From contig OX155963.1 in the NCBI GenBank assembly GCA_944548615.1, positions 16,668,771 through 16,732,770 of the forward strand: DNA of 64,000 bases, given 5' to 3'. The notes under the pieces are model-generated. The model was not told the DNA's origin. It saw nothing but the letters and a program-made list of their open reading frames with translations, and ran no database searches. Below, piece after piece: positions 25,160 to 36,749 of the stretch. The DNA is from Micropterix aruncella. Lineage: Eukaryota; Arthropoda; Insecta; Lepidoptera; Micropterigidae. Numbering within the stretch: the first letter of the stretch is position 1; each line of letters starts with the position of its first letter. The translations under genes and the position numbers were made by a program.

Positions 25160-25870
25160 TTAGATCTGATAAAATGTTAACATTGAACTAACCCGATGCA
25201 GGTTCAGTGAGTCGCCTCTTAAGTTATTAGGCCAATATCTACATATTGCACGGTGTAACTGCGTGCACCTGAACGCGTGCAAAGTGCAGCTAGCCGTTGC
25301 ACAGGTTGCCATCCCAAAATCGAACGCGTGCAAAGTGCAGCTAGCCGTTGCACAGGTTGCCATCCCAAAATCAAACGCAGCAGCCGAAACTCGTTTCGGA
25401 ATCGATTTCTCAGCGTCCGTCACAAGCGCGGTGGGAAACATCATATTTGCATAGGCCGTTGCTCGTAAACAACGCTGTTTAATGGTTTCATAGAGCTCTG
25501 GATGAAATTAATCCGCGGGAAATGACCGTGTGACGAAAGACGCCATCGTTTTATTAAGCAAACTGACCTGCAATTCAGCGGTTCCATCTAAATTTATATA
25601 ACTAATAGGTACTTTTTAACGAGTTCAATTCCGTTGCGAGTATTTAGTATCTAAGTTTAGTCTATGATGCCTCTATCTTCCCGTCTCTTTTTGTGACTAG
25701 CGGAGAGAAAGGTGCGGACTGTGTCACTGGCGCTTCCACCAGCACACGAAAAACATGTTTTCTAAATTACTGAAAAACCACAAGCTACATAAATAAAGCA
25801 GTCCTTTTAGATCGCTAGGTAATTGGGTCGCGCCTCTTATGGTTTCATTATTTTCTTTGTGATGAAGGTA
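25160..25870. other. Spacer with a 51-bp tandem duplication
   Basis: Apart from the tandem duplication at 25271-25372, no gene or repeat is recognised. The segment 25200-25500 is GC-richer than its neighbours and open on both strands, but without domain features. Confidence 0.35.
25271..25372. repeat. 51-bp tandem duplication, two units
   Basis: Units start GAACGCGTGCAAAGTGCAGC at 25271 and 25322 and match perfectly up to the last bases. The period of 51 keeps any reading frame. A plus-strand frame (25263-25454) repeats a 17-residue unit ending VAIPKS, and a minus frame repeats DFGMATCATASCTLHAF. Confidence 0.95.
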
Positions 25871-25879
25871 TATTTCAGG

Positions 25880-26390
25880 ATCTTGGTGAGCGTCTCTCCC
25901 GATTATCTCACCGGCAGATTTACTGCTTTAGGCTCATGGACGCCCTCTGAGATCTGAAGATAACCTGCCACTCTCTATTTCTTGCCACAGCAGTGACTTC
26001 TTCTTATATTCTTCCACCCGTCTTTGGAATGCTTTGCCGAAAAATGTGGGAACCACGTCGATCATAACATATTTTAAAAACAGACTCAGCGATTTGATGC
26101 CTTCCATATAAATTCCCTTTTCCTTTTCACTCTCCTCCTTGTAAAACATTTCTGACCTGTTTAGGCTTCAGTTTATTTTGGTGTAACACATTCTGTGCCC
26201 ACAAAGAGTTAAATATTTTTTGTTGTATTTTTCAAACTTATTATATACGTTAAGTTAGTGGCTATCCGCAAAAAAATATCGCAAATCAGTACAGGTTACC
26301 TGTAGAATATTGGCTGTGGGTAATATGCTCGCCTTTTTTAGTGAATAAAGCATTTTATTATATCTATATTATTATTTTATTTATAACAGT
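25880..26390 (+). pseudogene. Second copy of the 12-kb LINE family, 3' end
   Basis: Nucleotide-level match to the 3' end of the element at 12.0-14.3 kb. Shared runs include ACCGGCAGATTTACTGC, ACGCCCTCTGAGATC, CACAGCAGTGACTTCTTCT, CGTCTTTGGAATGCTTTGCC, TTTTAAAAACAGACTCAG and TGTGCCCACAAAGAGTTAA. Relative to the other copy it has several small deletions and frame changes in what was the C-terminal RLWNALPKNVR region. It ends at AATAAAG (26344) and a T/A-rich tail of TTATTA type. It is 5'-truncated far downstream of the reverse transcriptase, so nothing functional remains. Confidence 0.88.
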
Positions 26391-26740
26391 AAAACCGTTA
26401 CTTTAATTAATATTCAATTCATACTTTTTTTAGAGAACGGCTTTTTGCTAGTCGCCTCATCAAGAACGTTGGATAAACTATGAAAAATTCGCAATCAAAA
26501 CTAAATTATTTTGTTAAAACTAAAAATAAAGTAAAACCTCGGCGAATTAAATACACATTACGTTACGTTGCACAATGTTATAGCATTATGGATCCGACAA
26601 AGGTATTAATTAGCAATAATTTGAACGATCTAATGTAATTTACTGGTTGATCCGCAACTACTATTAAAAAGCGTCTTAATACTAATATTAAATAGCAATG
26701 TTGTAAATCAAAAATACATTTATATTAATAACAAGTTTTC
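26391..26740. other. AT-rich spacer, nothing recognised
   Basis: No gene or matched repeat. Confidence 0.4.
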
Positions 26741-26744
26741 TTTC

Positions 26745-27110
26745 CATCATGGAGGTTCAGTGGCAATCTCCTGGCTTCATCTTCAGACGCTCGTCATCGT
26801 GTGTAATGGAAAGTACTCATGACAACAAAACAAACGATGCCAAACTCGACTATCCAAGCACTCTCCATCGGGGAGTTCCAGTGGCAATCTTCCGACTGCA
26901 TATTCAGACCCTCGTCATCATTTGTAATGGAAAGTACTCATGATAACTGAACATACTAGCCCAAATTTGACTGTCCTACCATTTGTCATGAGGGAGTCCA
27001 GTCCCTACATCCCGGCTCCTAATAATAAAACATATTAGCCCAAGTTCGATATTCCTTCTATTTGGCATCCAGGAGTTTGAGTCTCCACATCCCAGCTCCA
27101 TCACCAAATC
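26745..27110 (-). repeat. Family C repeat, tandem units of about 120 bp
   Basis: Unit starts of the type GTTCAGTGGCAATCTCCTGG lie at about 26754, 26876 and 26995, with a shortened fourth near 27072. Periods are therefore about 122, 119 and 77 bp. Each full unit contains AGACGCTCGTCATC or AGACCCTCGTCATC and GTAATGGAAAGTACTCATGA. Reverse orientation of the array at 9980-10295. Non-coding. Confidence 0.75.
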
Positions 27111-28715
27111 AGCTCAATGGTTACAACATAATATTGCGTTGTCACCGATCTTACATAAGTGGGTATGCCAAATTTAAGCTTTTGAAACGGACAACTTACA
27201 TACGTCCGCTTTGGTGAATTGCCACTATGACAATGAAAGCGATTGTCTCGGCAGTGTTGATATGCGACCTGTTTTATCAAAAATATTCAGATCAATCCGA
27301 AACCGCAATCTCCTCCATTTATATCTTAGTAAATCATCGTTTCCCTGGATAGAATATACATCAGCACCCAAGCTAAAATTACCCCAAAAGGGGTAAAATT
27401 GTATTTCTCGAGGGGTAAAGACGTAAGTGCGATGAGCGTTGGATAATTTCTCCTACAAAAAAGATCATTACACGGATTGTACAAAGTTTTACCAAGAAGT
27501 TCTTGTAAGCCGGTCTCCATTGAACCGGGAAGCGCGACTCTATTTTGATCTCACATCTACCAAAATATTAGGTATACCCGTAGATACTAAGCAGGCGTAC
27601 CGTACCGGTGAAGACACACTTTCAAAATAAATACGATAAAATCACTTACTGATCTCCGAGTTATCGCCAGTTAATGGCAGTTAATTTGGATATAATAACA
27701 GTAACTCACCTGAAACAAATAGAAAGTAAACATTACTCTGACTTTTTCTTTAAGTCGTATGTGACGAATCTGTAAGAAGAAGTAAGAAAATTGTATTTTC
27801 AAAAACCCGATCTAGGTATAGAGATTACATATCTAATGGTATTTCTACAAATAAAATTACATTTCCAATTACAAATAAAATTATAAAAAAGTCTATAAAA
27901 AACTAACTATTGAAAAAAACATAGAAATTCAGAAATTCAATAACAAAGATATAAAAACTAGAAAAATAAAAAAACAGAAATAATGTGAAATCAGCGAGAA
28001 TCATAGAAAATCATAGAGAATCAGCAATTGAATAACAAAAATATATAAAAACTAGAAAAATAGAAAGCATCCAAAGAGTTCTACAGAAAACACATTTAAT
28101 AAGGATCAAACTAACATTAAAAAAACACGCATAAAATTATCAAAATATAAAAATCTGAAATTTAAATTACAAATATAAAATCAATCAAAAAATAAAAATA
28201 ATTAAAAAATCATCTAAAAATACTGTCCACCCGTCCGTCCGTTCGCACCTAGAAAAAAATGTCCTAGAAAAAAAATCGTCCTAGAAAAAAATGCTTAGAG
28301 GCAATCGATTTGATATGGTATAAAACGGGCGCATCACTAATTTTATATAATATAATAATTTTAATATCTTTCTTTAATTTTAAGACTTTAAAGCAATTTC
28401 CTGTTGTTTCCTAAATTTCTACCGCCATTTTTAAATATTAATTGAGGCATAAGCGCACTATGCCTGCGGTCTGCATTGTTTCCAGGTATACAATAATATA
28501 CGCCGTACGACGTACGATCTAAAAAGAATAGTACAACAAAAGGCAATAACTTTGTGGTTGTCTTTTTTAATATGCATTTAATATATACATTAATATACAA
28601 CGGACATAACTATGTCTTATTAGTTGAAATTTCACGCGGATGAGTGAGAAACAAACTCTTTCAAAGAAATTGCAAAATGTGTAAGTGTGCGATAGCTTTT
28701 ATAAATCGCGTTTAA
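27111..28715. other. AT-rich spacer, nothing recognised
   Basis: A-rich stretch at 27850-28300. One small palindrome, TTACCCCAAAAGGGGTAA, at about 27380-27397. Open frames at 27211-27630 and 28388-28600 show no motif I know. Confidence 0.35.
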
Positions 28716-28719
28716 GTAA

Positions 28720-29376
28720 AGGCGGAATTACATTATTGTGGTGTGGTGTGTTGTGGTGCGCTCTGACGTGACGGCGAGTGTGCAGACTATTCTGTCGTGT
28801 CGGGGCGCGCTCTGACGCTATTTCGAATGAATGCTGCGGTGGCCTTCGGAGTATACGCAAGCGTCCGTCTACAATGTTTACCACCGACGCGGATAGTGCT
28901 GTTGAAGAAAATCTTGCGTGTCTGCTTATGTTAAGTTTACTTAAAAAGAAAAGAAAGAAGAGAAGATATTGAGTTCATCCAGTAAATGGACTAAGAGGGA
29001 GTCGAAGCGAATATCATTTACTAGTGAAGGAACTAGAGAGCGATGAAGATAGATTTTATCAATATTTCAGAATTACAAAAATTCAATTTGAGGAAATACA
29101 TTATATGATTGCAAATGATATTAAAAAAGTGCATACGAAATTTCGTTAACGCGCCGTACTGCGCGAACTTCTCAGAAACACACTTGTGTGGAGCGTTCTG
29201 ACGCGCCATAACACCACCGTTCTGTCGCCGATCGGAAGCGAGCGATCGCCGTCACGAGACAACGCGCCACGACACGCGGCATCTTAGTAATATATTTCTA
29301 ACCATAACCAATGTATGGATCCGATATACTTCTGGCGCGTCACGACACGCCCAGACACAATAATGTAATTCCAGCT
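28720..29376 (+). mobile_element. Internally deleted PIF/Harbinger element, 657 bp
   Basis: Complete ends are visible. The left terminus AGGCGGAATTACATTATTGT and the reverse complement of the right terminus, AGCTGGAATTACATTATTGT, match at 18 of 20. Both sides are flanked by the 3-bp direct repeat TAA (28717-28719 and 29377-29379). A trinucleotide T-A-A duplication with long TIRs is the signature of the Harbinger superfamily. The inside holds the first part of a Harbinger transposase and then jumps to the right end, so the catalytic domain was lost by internal deletion. Such deletion products can still be mobilised by a full-length relative. None is in the window. Confidence 0.92.
28874..29149 (+). 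pseudogene. N-terminal part of a Harbinger transposase
   Basis: From the ATG at 28874, one frame of 91 codons runs to TAA at 29147-29149, broken by a single TGA at 28970-28972. After a lysine/arginine-rich stretch (residues 24-31) it reads RRY, then the stop where the family has tryptophan, then VHPVNGLR, YHLLVKELESDEDRFYQYFR and ITKIQFEEI. This is the conserved start of HARBI1-like proteins (W-VHP-N, then ELR-DE-RF--YFRM-and-F-LL). The D-D-E catalytic residues and the separate Myb-like partner gene are absent. The single W-to-stop change (TGG to TGA) and otherwise clean frame suggest modest age. Confidence 0.88.
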
Positions 29377-29379
29377 TAA

Positions 29380-30155
29380 GATTATTTTTGGGTTGCCACC
29401 TGGTAACTCGAAACCAAAATTACTATGAAAATTACCGCGGCAGGGCCGCTGCACCCAGGGTTGGCTTCCAACGAGGGGACTCCTTAACGGTCAACAGCAC
29501 AAACACGAATTTCTGTATAGCATTCAATTATGATAACCCGTTCTTAGTTCCACTATACATGGCTGCTGCATCCAGGGTTGGCTCGGGACAGAGCATTTTA
29601 ATAAAAGCTTCTTTTTTTAAATATGTTTTTAATATTATGATAAAATCACATAATAGTACGCAGGCGAAAACCATTATTTTACTGACCATGCCCGACGCTA
29701 CTTAACTTTGGTGATCCGACGGAAACAAGTATTTCTAAGCGGCTACAGGCGTTACGAACATTATTTTACTTGTTCTTATTTTGCAACATATTTACTCCCT
29801 ACTTTAACTCATTAAGTCCACCTTGCATTTTTTTTAATAAATCATTAATACCGTCATAACAGTACCTACACCTATTTCGGATAACGTTATGGAAACTGAC
29901 ATTGATATTAGTGCACGTTGTGGCGCCTCAAACCTTGAGAATAATGTCATCAAGATTTGAAGTCCCAACTTTACAATGGGTATTCACGGCTCAATAATCA
30001 CATTCATAAATATCAGAAAAAACATGCAAACTGAAGTGATTTAGACACGTATATAAATGATACAAGAAATACGGCCTTCGCAGCTATGATCGTTTATTCA
30101 CAAAAAAAAGTCAAGTTCCATAACAATAAAGACGGAGGCGCAAATCACAATACGA
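29380..30155. other. Spacer with a small repeated motif
   Basis: No known gene. CTGCACCCAGGGTTGGCT (about 29450) recurs as CTGCATCCAGGGTTGGCT (about 29566), which may mark an old tandem duplication. The 105-codon frame at 29388-29705 covers both and shows no domain. Confidence 0.35.
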
Positions 30156-30159
30156 GGGC

Positions 30160-30870
30160 CCACACTGAAAGTTTCCGGAATGTTTCCGAGAAACAGGTCT
30201 ACCTGAAGGGATATCACGCTCGGCATACGCAGTTAAAACAATAAGGCGGCTGACTGATGTAGATACAGCAAGAATAGTATACTTTGGTCACTTCATAGCA
30301 TTATGTCCTAAGGGATTCTTCTCTGGGGAAGCTGTGCGGACATCGATAACATCTTTATACTACAGAGATGTGTTGTAAGAGCTATATATAAACTTGGTCC
30401 TCGGGTTTCACTTAGAGAAAAATTCAAAGAGATAAATATTCTTACTGTTGCATCACAATATATATATACGAAAATCTTTTATATGTCCACATTGACATAT
30501 AAAAAATGTATATGTCCACATTGAATATTGACAAGTTTAAAATAAAGCGACACTCATATGTTAATACTAGACATAAGCATAACCTTGTTGCTACTCGTCT
30601 CCACAAAATAAGCAATTCTTTTTTGGGACAATGTATACGCTCCTATAACAAACTTCCTCATACTATTAGAGAACTCTCTGTAAATAAGTTTAAAGCTACC
30701 ATCAAAGCAAAATTATATAAAAAAGCTTATTAAACAATATCTCATTATGTAAATAACAAAACGGCTTGGGAGTAAGGCTTGGACGCATCATAAGAACATA
30801 AATTAAAAATTATATTTAATTGTGTCTATATCAATAAAGAACATTTTAATGTTGATGTTGATTTTCAACA
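30160..30870 (+). pseudogene. CR1-like LINE, 3' part, frameshifted
   Basis: Across shifted frames I can read SAYAVKTIRRLTDVDTARIV and YFGHFIAL (about 30213-30300), LWGSCADIDNIFILQRCVVR then AIYKLGPRVSLREKFKEIN (about 30327-30440), and finally NTRHKHNLVATRLHKISNSF with RSYNKLPHTIREL and KFKATIKAKLYKKAY, ending at the TAA at 30731-30733. This order (RT7 region, LWG block, REKF, then YNKLP, then FK) is that of CR1-like LINEs of arthropods. Frame is lost partly through a 28-bp tandem duplication of TATATGTCCACATTGA at about 30480-30525. About 130 bp of 3' untranslated region follows, ending near AATAAAGAAC. The endonuclease and reverse transcriptase core are missing. Confidence 0.82.
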
Positions 30871-30889
30871 TCATTCCATAAGTCCTTAG

Positions 30890-31330
30890 CTACTTGCCGG
30901 GAAAGTTTTGCAGTGATACGACCGATTTTTACTTTCCTGGCAAGGAAAGTACTGTAGACGCACTTATGTGTGTCTGTGTGTGTATTCTTCCACGATAGCG
31001 CACAAACGCTTCATCCGATTAGGCTGAAATTTGGCATGCAGGCATCATTCGGTCATGGCAAGAATTGAAAAAAATGTAGTTGAAATCGGTCCACCAGAGG
31101 GCGCGCTAGTCATACTTCAATCGCGAAATATTGCAGCTAGAAACTTGAAATTCGGTACACAGATGCCTTGTTGGACCGAAATCACCGGGGGTTAGGGTGC
31201 AGATAGTTGAAGGGGGGGGGGATAAAGGGGAGGGTTGGGCAGGTTGAACGGGGGGGAGGGGGGTTGTGGTTAGTGTTGCGCGGGGGGGGGGAGGTTGTCT
31301 ACTTGCCGGGAAAGTTGGGGTGACGCAATT
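30890..31330 (+). repeat. Family B repeat with an internal G-rich tract
   Basis: Starts with CTACTTGCCGGGAAAGTT, then GATAGCGCACAAACGCTTCA, GGCATGCAGGCATCATTCGG, TCGGTCCACCAGAGGGCGCG, and a GAAACTTGAAATTCGGTACA segment. It ends again in CTACTTGCCGGGAAAGTT at about 31299, so the terminal motif occurs in direct orientation at both ends. Between about 31211 and 31293 lie several runs of 7-9 G. Other copies: 36750-37520 (-), 45755-46200 (+), 61280-61450 (+), with outer pieces at 38810-39000 (-) and 61830-62000 (+). Confidence 0.75.
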
Positions 31331-31680
31331 TATTTTTTATTATTTTGCTCATATGACATTTTTAATTTTTATATATTTATTTTAAATATAACATGCGAAA
31401 TTCATAAAATGGTCATACTAAGTAATGGTGCGAAGTAAACGACTACCCACATTCACATGACCATTCGCAGCGTATGCCCAACTAGGCCGAGTATAGCCTG
31501 TATCTGGGCATACGATTTATTTTCAGACTTGGGTGGAGAAGCATAACTGACGTAGGACACATACACTTATACACACACATATAAATATACACATATATAC
31601 ATATACATATACATACATACACACATACACATATGTTACATTATATTTATTATCTTATACCACATTTATACAGGTATATT
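31331..31680. other. Spacer with CA/TA-rich microsatellite
   Basis: Irregular ACAC/ATAT repeats at 31556-31636 (ATACACACACATATAAATAT-like). Otherwise nothing recognised. Confidence 0.5.
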
Positions 31681-31684
31681 ATTT

Positions 31685-32370
31685 CTAAGAGATGATTTGC
31701 AGAGGATCATTCTCTGTCCTTGAACGACCTATATCGTCAAGAAGCCAATTTTTTATTTTTTTATTGAATAAAAAGGTACTTTCAATTTTTGTAATGTCGT
31801 CATCAAGACGGTTGAATATTTTGGGTGCAATAAAGTTTAGTTGCCTTTGGGCAAATGATGAATTAACTCGAGGAACGGCATAATTCAAGCTTGCAGATGC
31901 TCTTGTAGTTCTGTGTTGCTGGCTTCGTGGTCGTTTATCTAGGGTTCGATGGAAAAACATAAGTGACTGTTTCACAAACAGCTGACGTATATCTAGCACC
32001 TTACTTTCTTGGAAAAGCATGTTAGAATCATATCGTGGGGGCCTTCTATTGATTACCCTGTTAGCTGCTCCGTGATTACCCTCAACAAAAGCTTTTGGGC
32101 TTTCACTAGAGGATCCAAGACAGATTTTGCACATGCTCCCCACGCTATTATTCCATGCACCCATACCCTGACATAGGGCCATGTAAACCATTTTTAGGGA
32201 GTTATTAGAAAGGACGTTGCGTAATTCTCTAAATACGAAAACAAGCTTTCTAGACCTCGAGGACAGTTGTACTAATTGGTAATCCCAGCTCAATTTTGAG
32301 TTTATTTTAACACCCAGATACTTAACGTTAGCAAATACTTGCGTTAGCAATGTACAGATACTAGTTGATA
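31685..32370 (-). pseudogene. CR1-like LINE C-terminal region (copy 1)
   Basis: A 221-codon minus frame (32350-31685) begins in the block after the reverse transcriptase catalytic site. It reads KYLGVKINSKLSWDYQLVQL, the RKLVFVFRELRNVLS helix, an altered YYG/W region, NRRPPRYDSNMLFQESKVLD then IRQLF, and PRVNSSFAQRQLNFIAPKIF then NRLDDDI. The terminal FNKKIKNWLL is the usual last helix. This matches the layout of CR1-like elements I know from Lepidoptera (Zenon-like). The names are from memory. The middle (around MCKICLGSSSESPKAFVEG) is out of register, which shows a frameshift. The reverse transcriptase catalytic core and endonuclease are missing. Confidence 0.82.
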
Positions 32371-32399
32371 GGTAAGTTGTATTGACCTAAAGTACTTTA

Positions 32400-33830
32400 A
32401 AAATGCTATTACGTATAATTTTATCGCCTGGGTCAAAGTAAACAACAAGAAAATGTCATCTTATGATTTAAGGAGGCACAAAAGATGAACCTATTGTCTG
32501 ATCTGATTAAATACGGTGACGTACCAAACTGTAAGCACAATGACTTACGATTTCCCAGTATCTTAGAAGCCTGTTTCCCATGACATAAATTTAGTAGAAA
32601 TAATGATATCCATATCATTATTGTTACTGATTAACAGCGATTACCATAAAAAAACTACACTGTAAGTAATTAATGCTTCGGGATGCGACAGAACATAAAT
32701 GAACTGAGTTCATTAATTCGTCGGTGTACTAAAATCCATGTGTACGTATATAATGTGAACTGTGATTATATAATATTATGGAAACCAAATAAGGCGGTTA
32801 AACCATGTTAAAAATACGACGACGTTAATAAAAATGAATGCGATTAATAACTGGACGACAAAATAAAGACGCGAATACGAATCGCTCTCCCGCCAATTGG
32901 GAAAATTCGAAGGAGCGGCAAGCCGCTGCGGGCACCGGAGGAACGAGGTACGAGGCCATTTGAACTTTATACCTAATCATTTAACCCGATTTGATTCTAG
33001 CAACGTGCCCGGTTGCCGCGAGAACCCGAAAATTTTAGTAGTTTTTTTTTTCGTCTAAATTAGGTGGTATACTCAATATATGTTTTGAAGAAGATATAGT
33101 TCCTTAAAATTAAAGCAGGCCTAATTATGTTGCGTTAATGGGTTTTCTGTTTTTATTTTATTTTTTATTTTATTTAAAAACGTTCAGTGGTTTTTTAGAC
33201 ATTTATCCGTGAACTTACTGCCTTTCTGCAGGGAAAATAGGGCAATATTTGAGGGTATATTGAGGGTTTATTATTTTATTTTAAGCAACTGAAAACCATA
33301 CTTCAAACAATTGTAGAGAAATACTCATATATCAACGTTTTTTGTTTGTTCGCTAATAAAATATTCAGTCGTGATTTTGAAATTAAGCTTTTCGCTTTTC
33401 GACACTATTAACAAGAGATTAGTCTGTAAAAGTTTGTTTTGAAATGTACGAAACATCTAAAAGATAATCTCTGAGAAGTGGTGACCTTATTTTTGTGTTA
33501 ATTTTGTAAATACGCCTTTAAAATGTACAATTCTAGAAGACATTCAGGAAACCAAATATTTGAAGAAAATATTTAAATGGCCCTTATTATGAATATTTAA
33601 GGGCTTCATTCTCTTGAATGACCGTGGACATTATTGATTTTTTTTAAAACGAGGAAAATACAATTTTATTGAACCAAAGAGAATACAATTTTATACAGCT
33701 ATTTTTAAAATAGCTCTTTTTGGCCATATTGAGTTTTTGGTGTGTTGCAATCTAGAGGTTTTTTAAAAAAAGTTTTTGAAAATACGTCTTAACTTATACC
33801 GAAGGCAATAGTGATATAGTCTGACAGCCC
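32400..33830. other. AT-rich spacer, nothing recognised
   Basis: A short GC-rich segment at 32880-32960 and otherwise AT-rich DNA. No gene or repeat partner identified. Confidence 0.4.
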
Positions 33831-33838
33831 TGTTGATT

Positions 33839-33871
33839 GGGGTGGGGGGGGGGGGGGAGGGGGAGAGGGAG
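33839..33871 (+). repeat. G-run
   Basis: A run of 14 G interrupted only by single A and T bases on both sides, followed by purine-rich GGGGGAGAGGGAGG. It is a candidate quadruplex-forming tract and a likely sequencing trouble spot. Confidence 0.9.
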
Positions 33872-34104
33872 GCGGAGTATTGCTCGTAAACTATGTACAT
33901 TCGTAACGAAACGTGAGCGAAAAGTGGACGTGTATTTAATGCAAAGTTTAGTAAGCGACGGTTTTGGATAATCTATTTAGCAGGCCGTTTGAGACCTGGG
34001 CCCATCAGCCAAATAAGCTTGAAAGTGGCATATATATTTGGGCATATTTTAGTTTTTAAAAACTAAATATCACCTCTAATATCTTAGTGGTATTTGAGTT
34101 TTAT

Positions 34105-34400
34105 ATATTTTAATTATTAGGTCATGAAATGTCTGTTAACAATCATTGTTATTATTATCATTGTTCATGAAATTATTAGGACGAGAAATGTCTGTTAACA
34201 ATCATTGTTATTATTATCTAGGTATTAATATTATTATTACTGTTTATTGTTTATTGCACAAAATAAAGCAAAAAAGTGATACAGCACAAAACGAAAGCCA
34301 AACAATAACTGATGGCCTACGTGACCCCCGCAGCGGGAGTCGATTGCAGCCCTTCCGCCCGCTTCCTCTCGCATCTCTGACGCGACACCAAGTAAAACGA
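34105..34400 (+). repeat. Family P repeat with a 57-bp tandem duplication
   Basis: GAAATGTCTGTTAACAATCA followed by TTGTTATTATTATC occurs twice, at about 34126 and 34186. The second is followed by ATTGTTTATTGCACAAAATA, GCCAAACAATAACTGATGGC, CTACGTGACCCCCGC and CTTCCTCTCGCATCTCTGA. The second half recurs in reverse at 62600-62785. The TATTATTATT core suggests a LINE or SINE tail. Class not known. Confidence 0.65.
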
Positions 34401-36745
34401 ACCACTATCGTCATCTAATGCCGTATATAACTTTTTAGCCACAACGAATAGAAAAGAGCTGTCATATAAAGAATTATAATACATAAAAAGATCTTTCATA
34501 TGATATATGGTTGATTGTCATTGGAGGATGGGTCCAAGGAGCGGCGTTCTTTTTTAGAGGAATTAATGAAACCACACACTGTAACAAGCACTCGCGTGAA
34601 TGTAATAGTTTTGTAATATTTCAATACTTCCACGGTGTAATCCCCTTTAGTCTTTCGGTAGAAACATAGCTCAAAATTAAGCGTACAATAACCTCCGAGT
34701 GGCGGGTTTTACTGTGAAGATCTAGACGGCCAGTTAGCCTCATTATGCATATGCGGCAATTAATATGTTACACTTCCTTTGTCGCATTGTGGAAGGGTCG
34801 ACACTATGTCACATCTCACAGAAGCAGAACTGGTTTGTAGAACTGTAGCAGTATCGTTGACCGCTTTTAAGAGATTAGGATAGGTGATTAAGGAGCGGTC
34901 GTTTGGACGCTACTTTTATAATTGGTTAAGAAAAGGAAAGGGAATGAAAGAAAGTAAAGGGTGAGGGTAATTGTGATTATTATAATGATGTTAAGTTTTA
35001 ACATTTTAAGTTTGAACAAATGGTTTTATAAGGATTTTTATATTAACATATCTTTATGTCAATATGTAAGGTAGTTAGTTGCCCTTCGACTACGTAACGA
35101 CCAAATTTGGTTGCACATCAGAACACAGTTGACTACGTAACGACCAATATTGGCGGCTTGCTCCCGGAGCGCACAGTAATATTATTTTCTAATACGAACT
35201 CATCCTAAAACCCATACCAAATATCTCATTATTACCATAGATACATAGAGGGCCGCTAGAATAATTTCTCGCATTATTTCGCGGATATTTCTGGTAAAAT
35301 TCTATTGTCAAACATCATCATTTTTTTTTCGAGAAATCATCAAATTTTTTATTGGTTTTTATGAGCTAAAATCTAAATTTTTTCGAATGTCAATAAGCAA
35401 AAATAAATATTACCTTTGATATATAATATACTAAAGATAACGATAGTATTTAAAATTTCTAAATAGGGCTCCGTATTTTTCCGTAAAAGTACAAGTTAGA
35501 AATGCCGATTTTTTTTTACTTTTTCGACTTTCTCATAGTTATTTATAATTATATAATTGTTTAATAAAATGAGATTTCAATACTATATATACTAAATTTC
35601 AAAGCGATCATATCACAGTTATTTTTTTTATAATTGCTATAGTAGTTCCATAGTTATAGTACTTTTTGTCGAGCGCGGCGATATTGCAAGAAATTCCAAT
35701 AAATTGCCGCGGTCTGCCATGAAATTATGCCACTACTCGAAGGGTTCGATCAGAGTTCAGAGAACACTACCGATCAGAGTTTATTAGTTTGCTACTTACC
35801 TGTTTTATACCTATTTTCCTAGTTATAATTGCTAACTCTCCTACATTTACAACAGTGTATTTAGGTTATTTTACCGGTCTATGATTCTTCTACCTCTACC
35901 TTTAAGGATCAGATGTTATTCCAAATCTATAATGTGTAGTATAACGGTGAACCGGATATGGTAACGCCTGACTGGGGTGGTACGATCTAATCTAATTTAA
36001 TCTTTAAGCAACAGTATGTATTGTTAGCACGTATGTATTGGGCCCACAGAGATTTCTTGTGGTTTTTTATGTATGGATTATCTTGTAGCCCTTACGTATC
36101 TGCGGTAGGTAAGTACATATATCCGTGTATTTTTTAACTAGAACATGTAACGTGCTACATTGAAGTTATACATATATCATGAGAATATATATAAAAACAA
36201 CACAGACAGAAATACGCGAGGAATGTAGGAGCGTTGGGCCATGACTGATTATTATCAGATAGTAAAGAAAGTATGCGTTCGTTTCCTATAGAAATGGAAC
36301 GTTTAGAATATTTGCCATATATGTGGACTGTCTAATAAATAAGCGAACTAAAGTTATAACTACTGTATTAAAATGTATACTAAAACAATTGTTTCCTCTT
36401 CAAGTACCTTCATTTGAAGCAATGTGCAATCGCTGTTTTCATTTTTTGAAATATTTTTGGAGTTAGACTCTTCAGCTCCCTTATCGTTTCATTGTTGTAT
36501 CGTCTCAATACCCTCCCAAAAGTGCATTTGCATAATGGAAAAAAATCGATTTGAGTCATCCCAAGACTCCCGGCAAGTAGTCTATACCAACCTTCCCCCC
36601 TTCCCCGCTCCAGCTCCCCCTCCCGCACCACTCGCAGCGCCTATACAGCCTAACTGCTGCTCCATTCCAAATAACCTTAGACTAAAAAACCTGGAAAACA
36701 CCTACCATTATCGCGAGGCGACTTCAACTTTACCTACATACTTAT
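34401..36745. other. AT-rich spacer, nothing coding recognised
   Basis: A partial direct repeat of GACTACGTAACGACCAA lies at about 35089 and 35133. A C-rich segment at 36588-36640 (reverse of the G-rich tract in family B) suggests that family B extends to about 36580. The 182-codon frame at 36424-36972 crosses it and is not a gene. Confidence 0.35.
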
Positions 36746-36749
36746 TTGT

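Noticed and set aside
26745..27110. CRISPR-like regular repeat
   Set aside because: Units of about 120 bp with no unique spacers, in a eukaryotic TE landscape; a degenerate tandem repeat.
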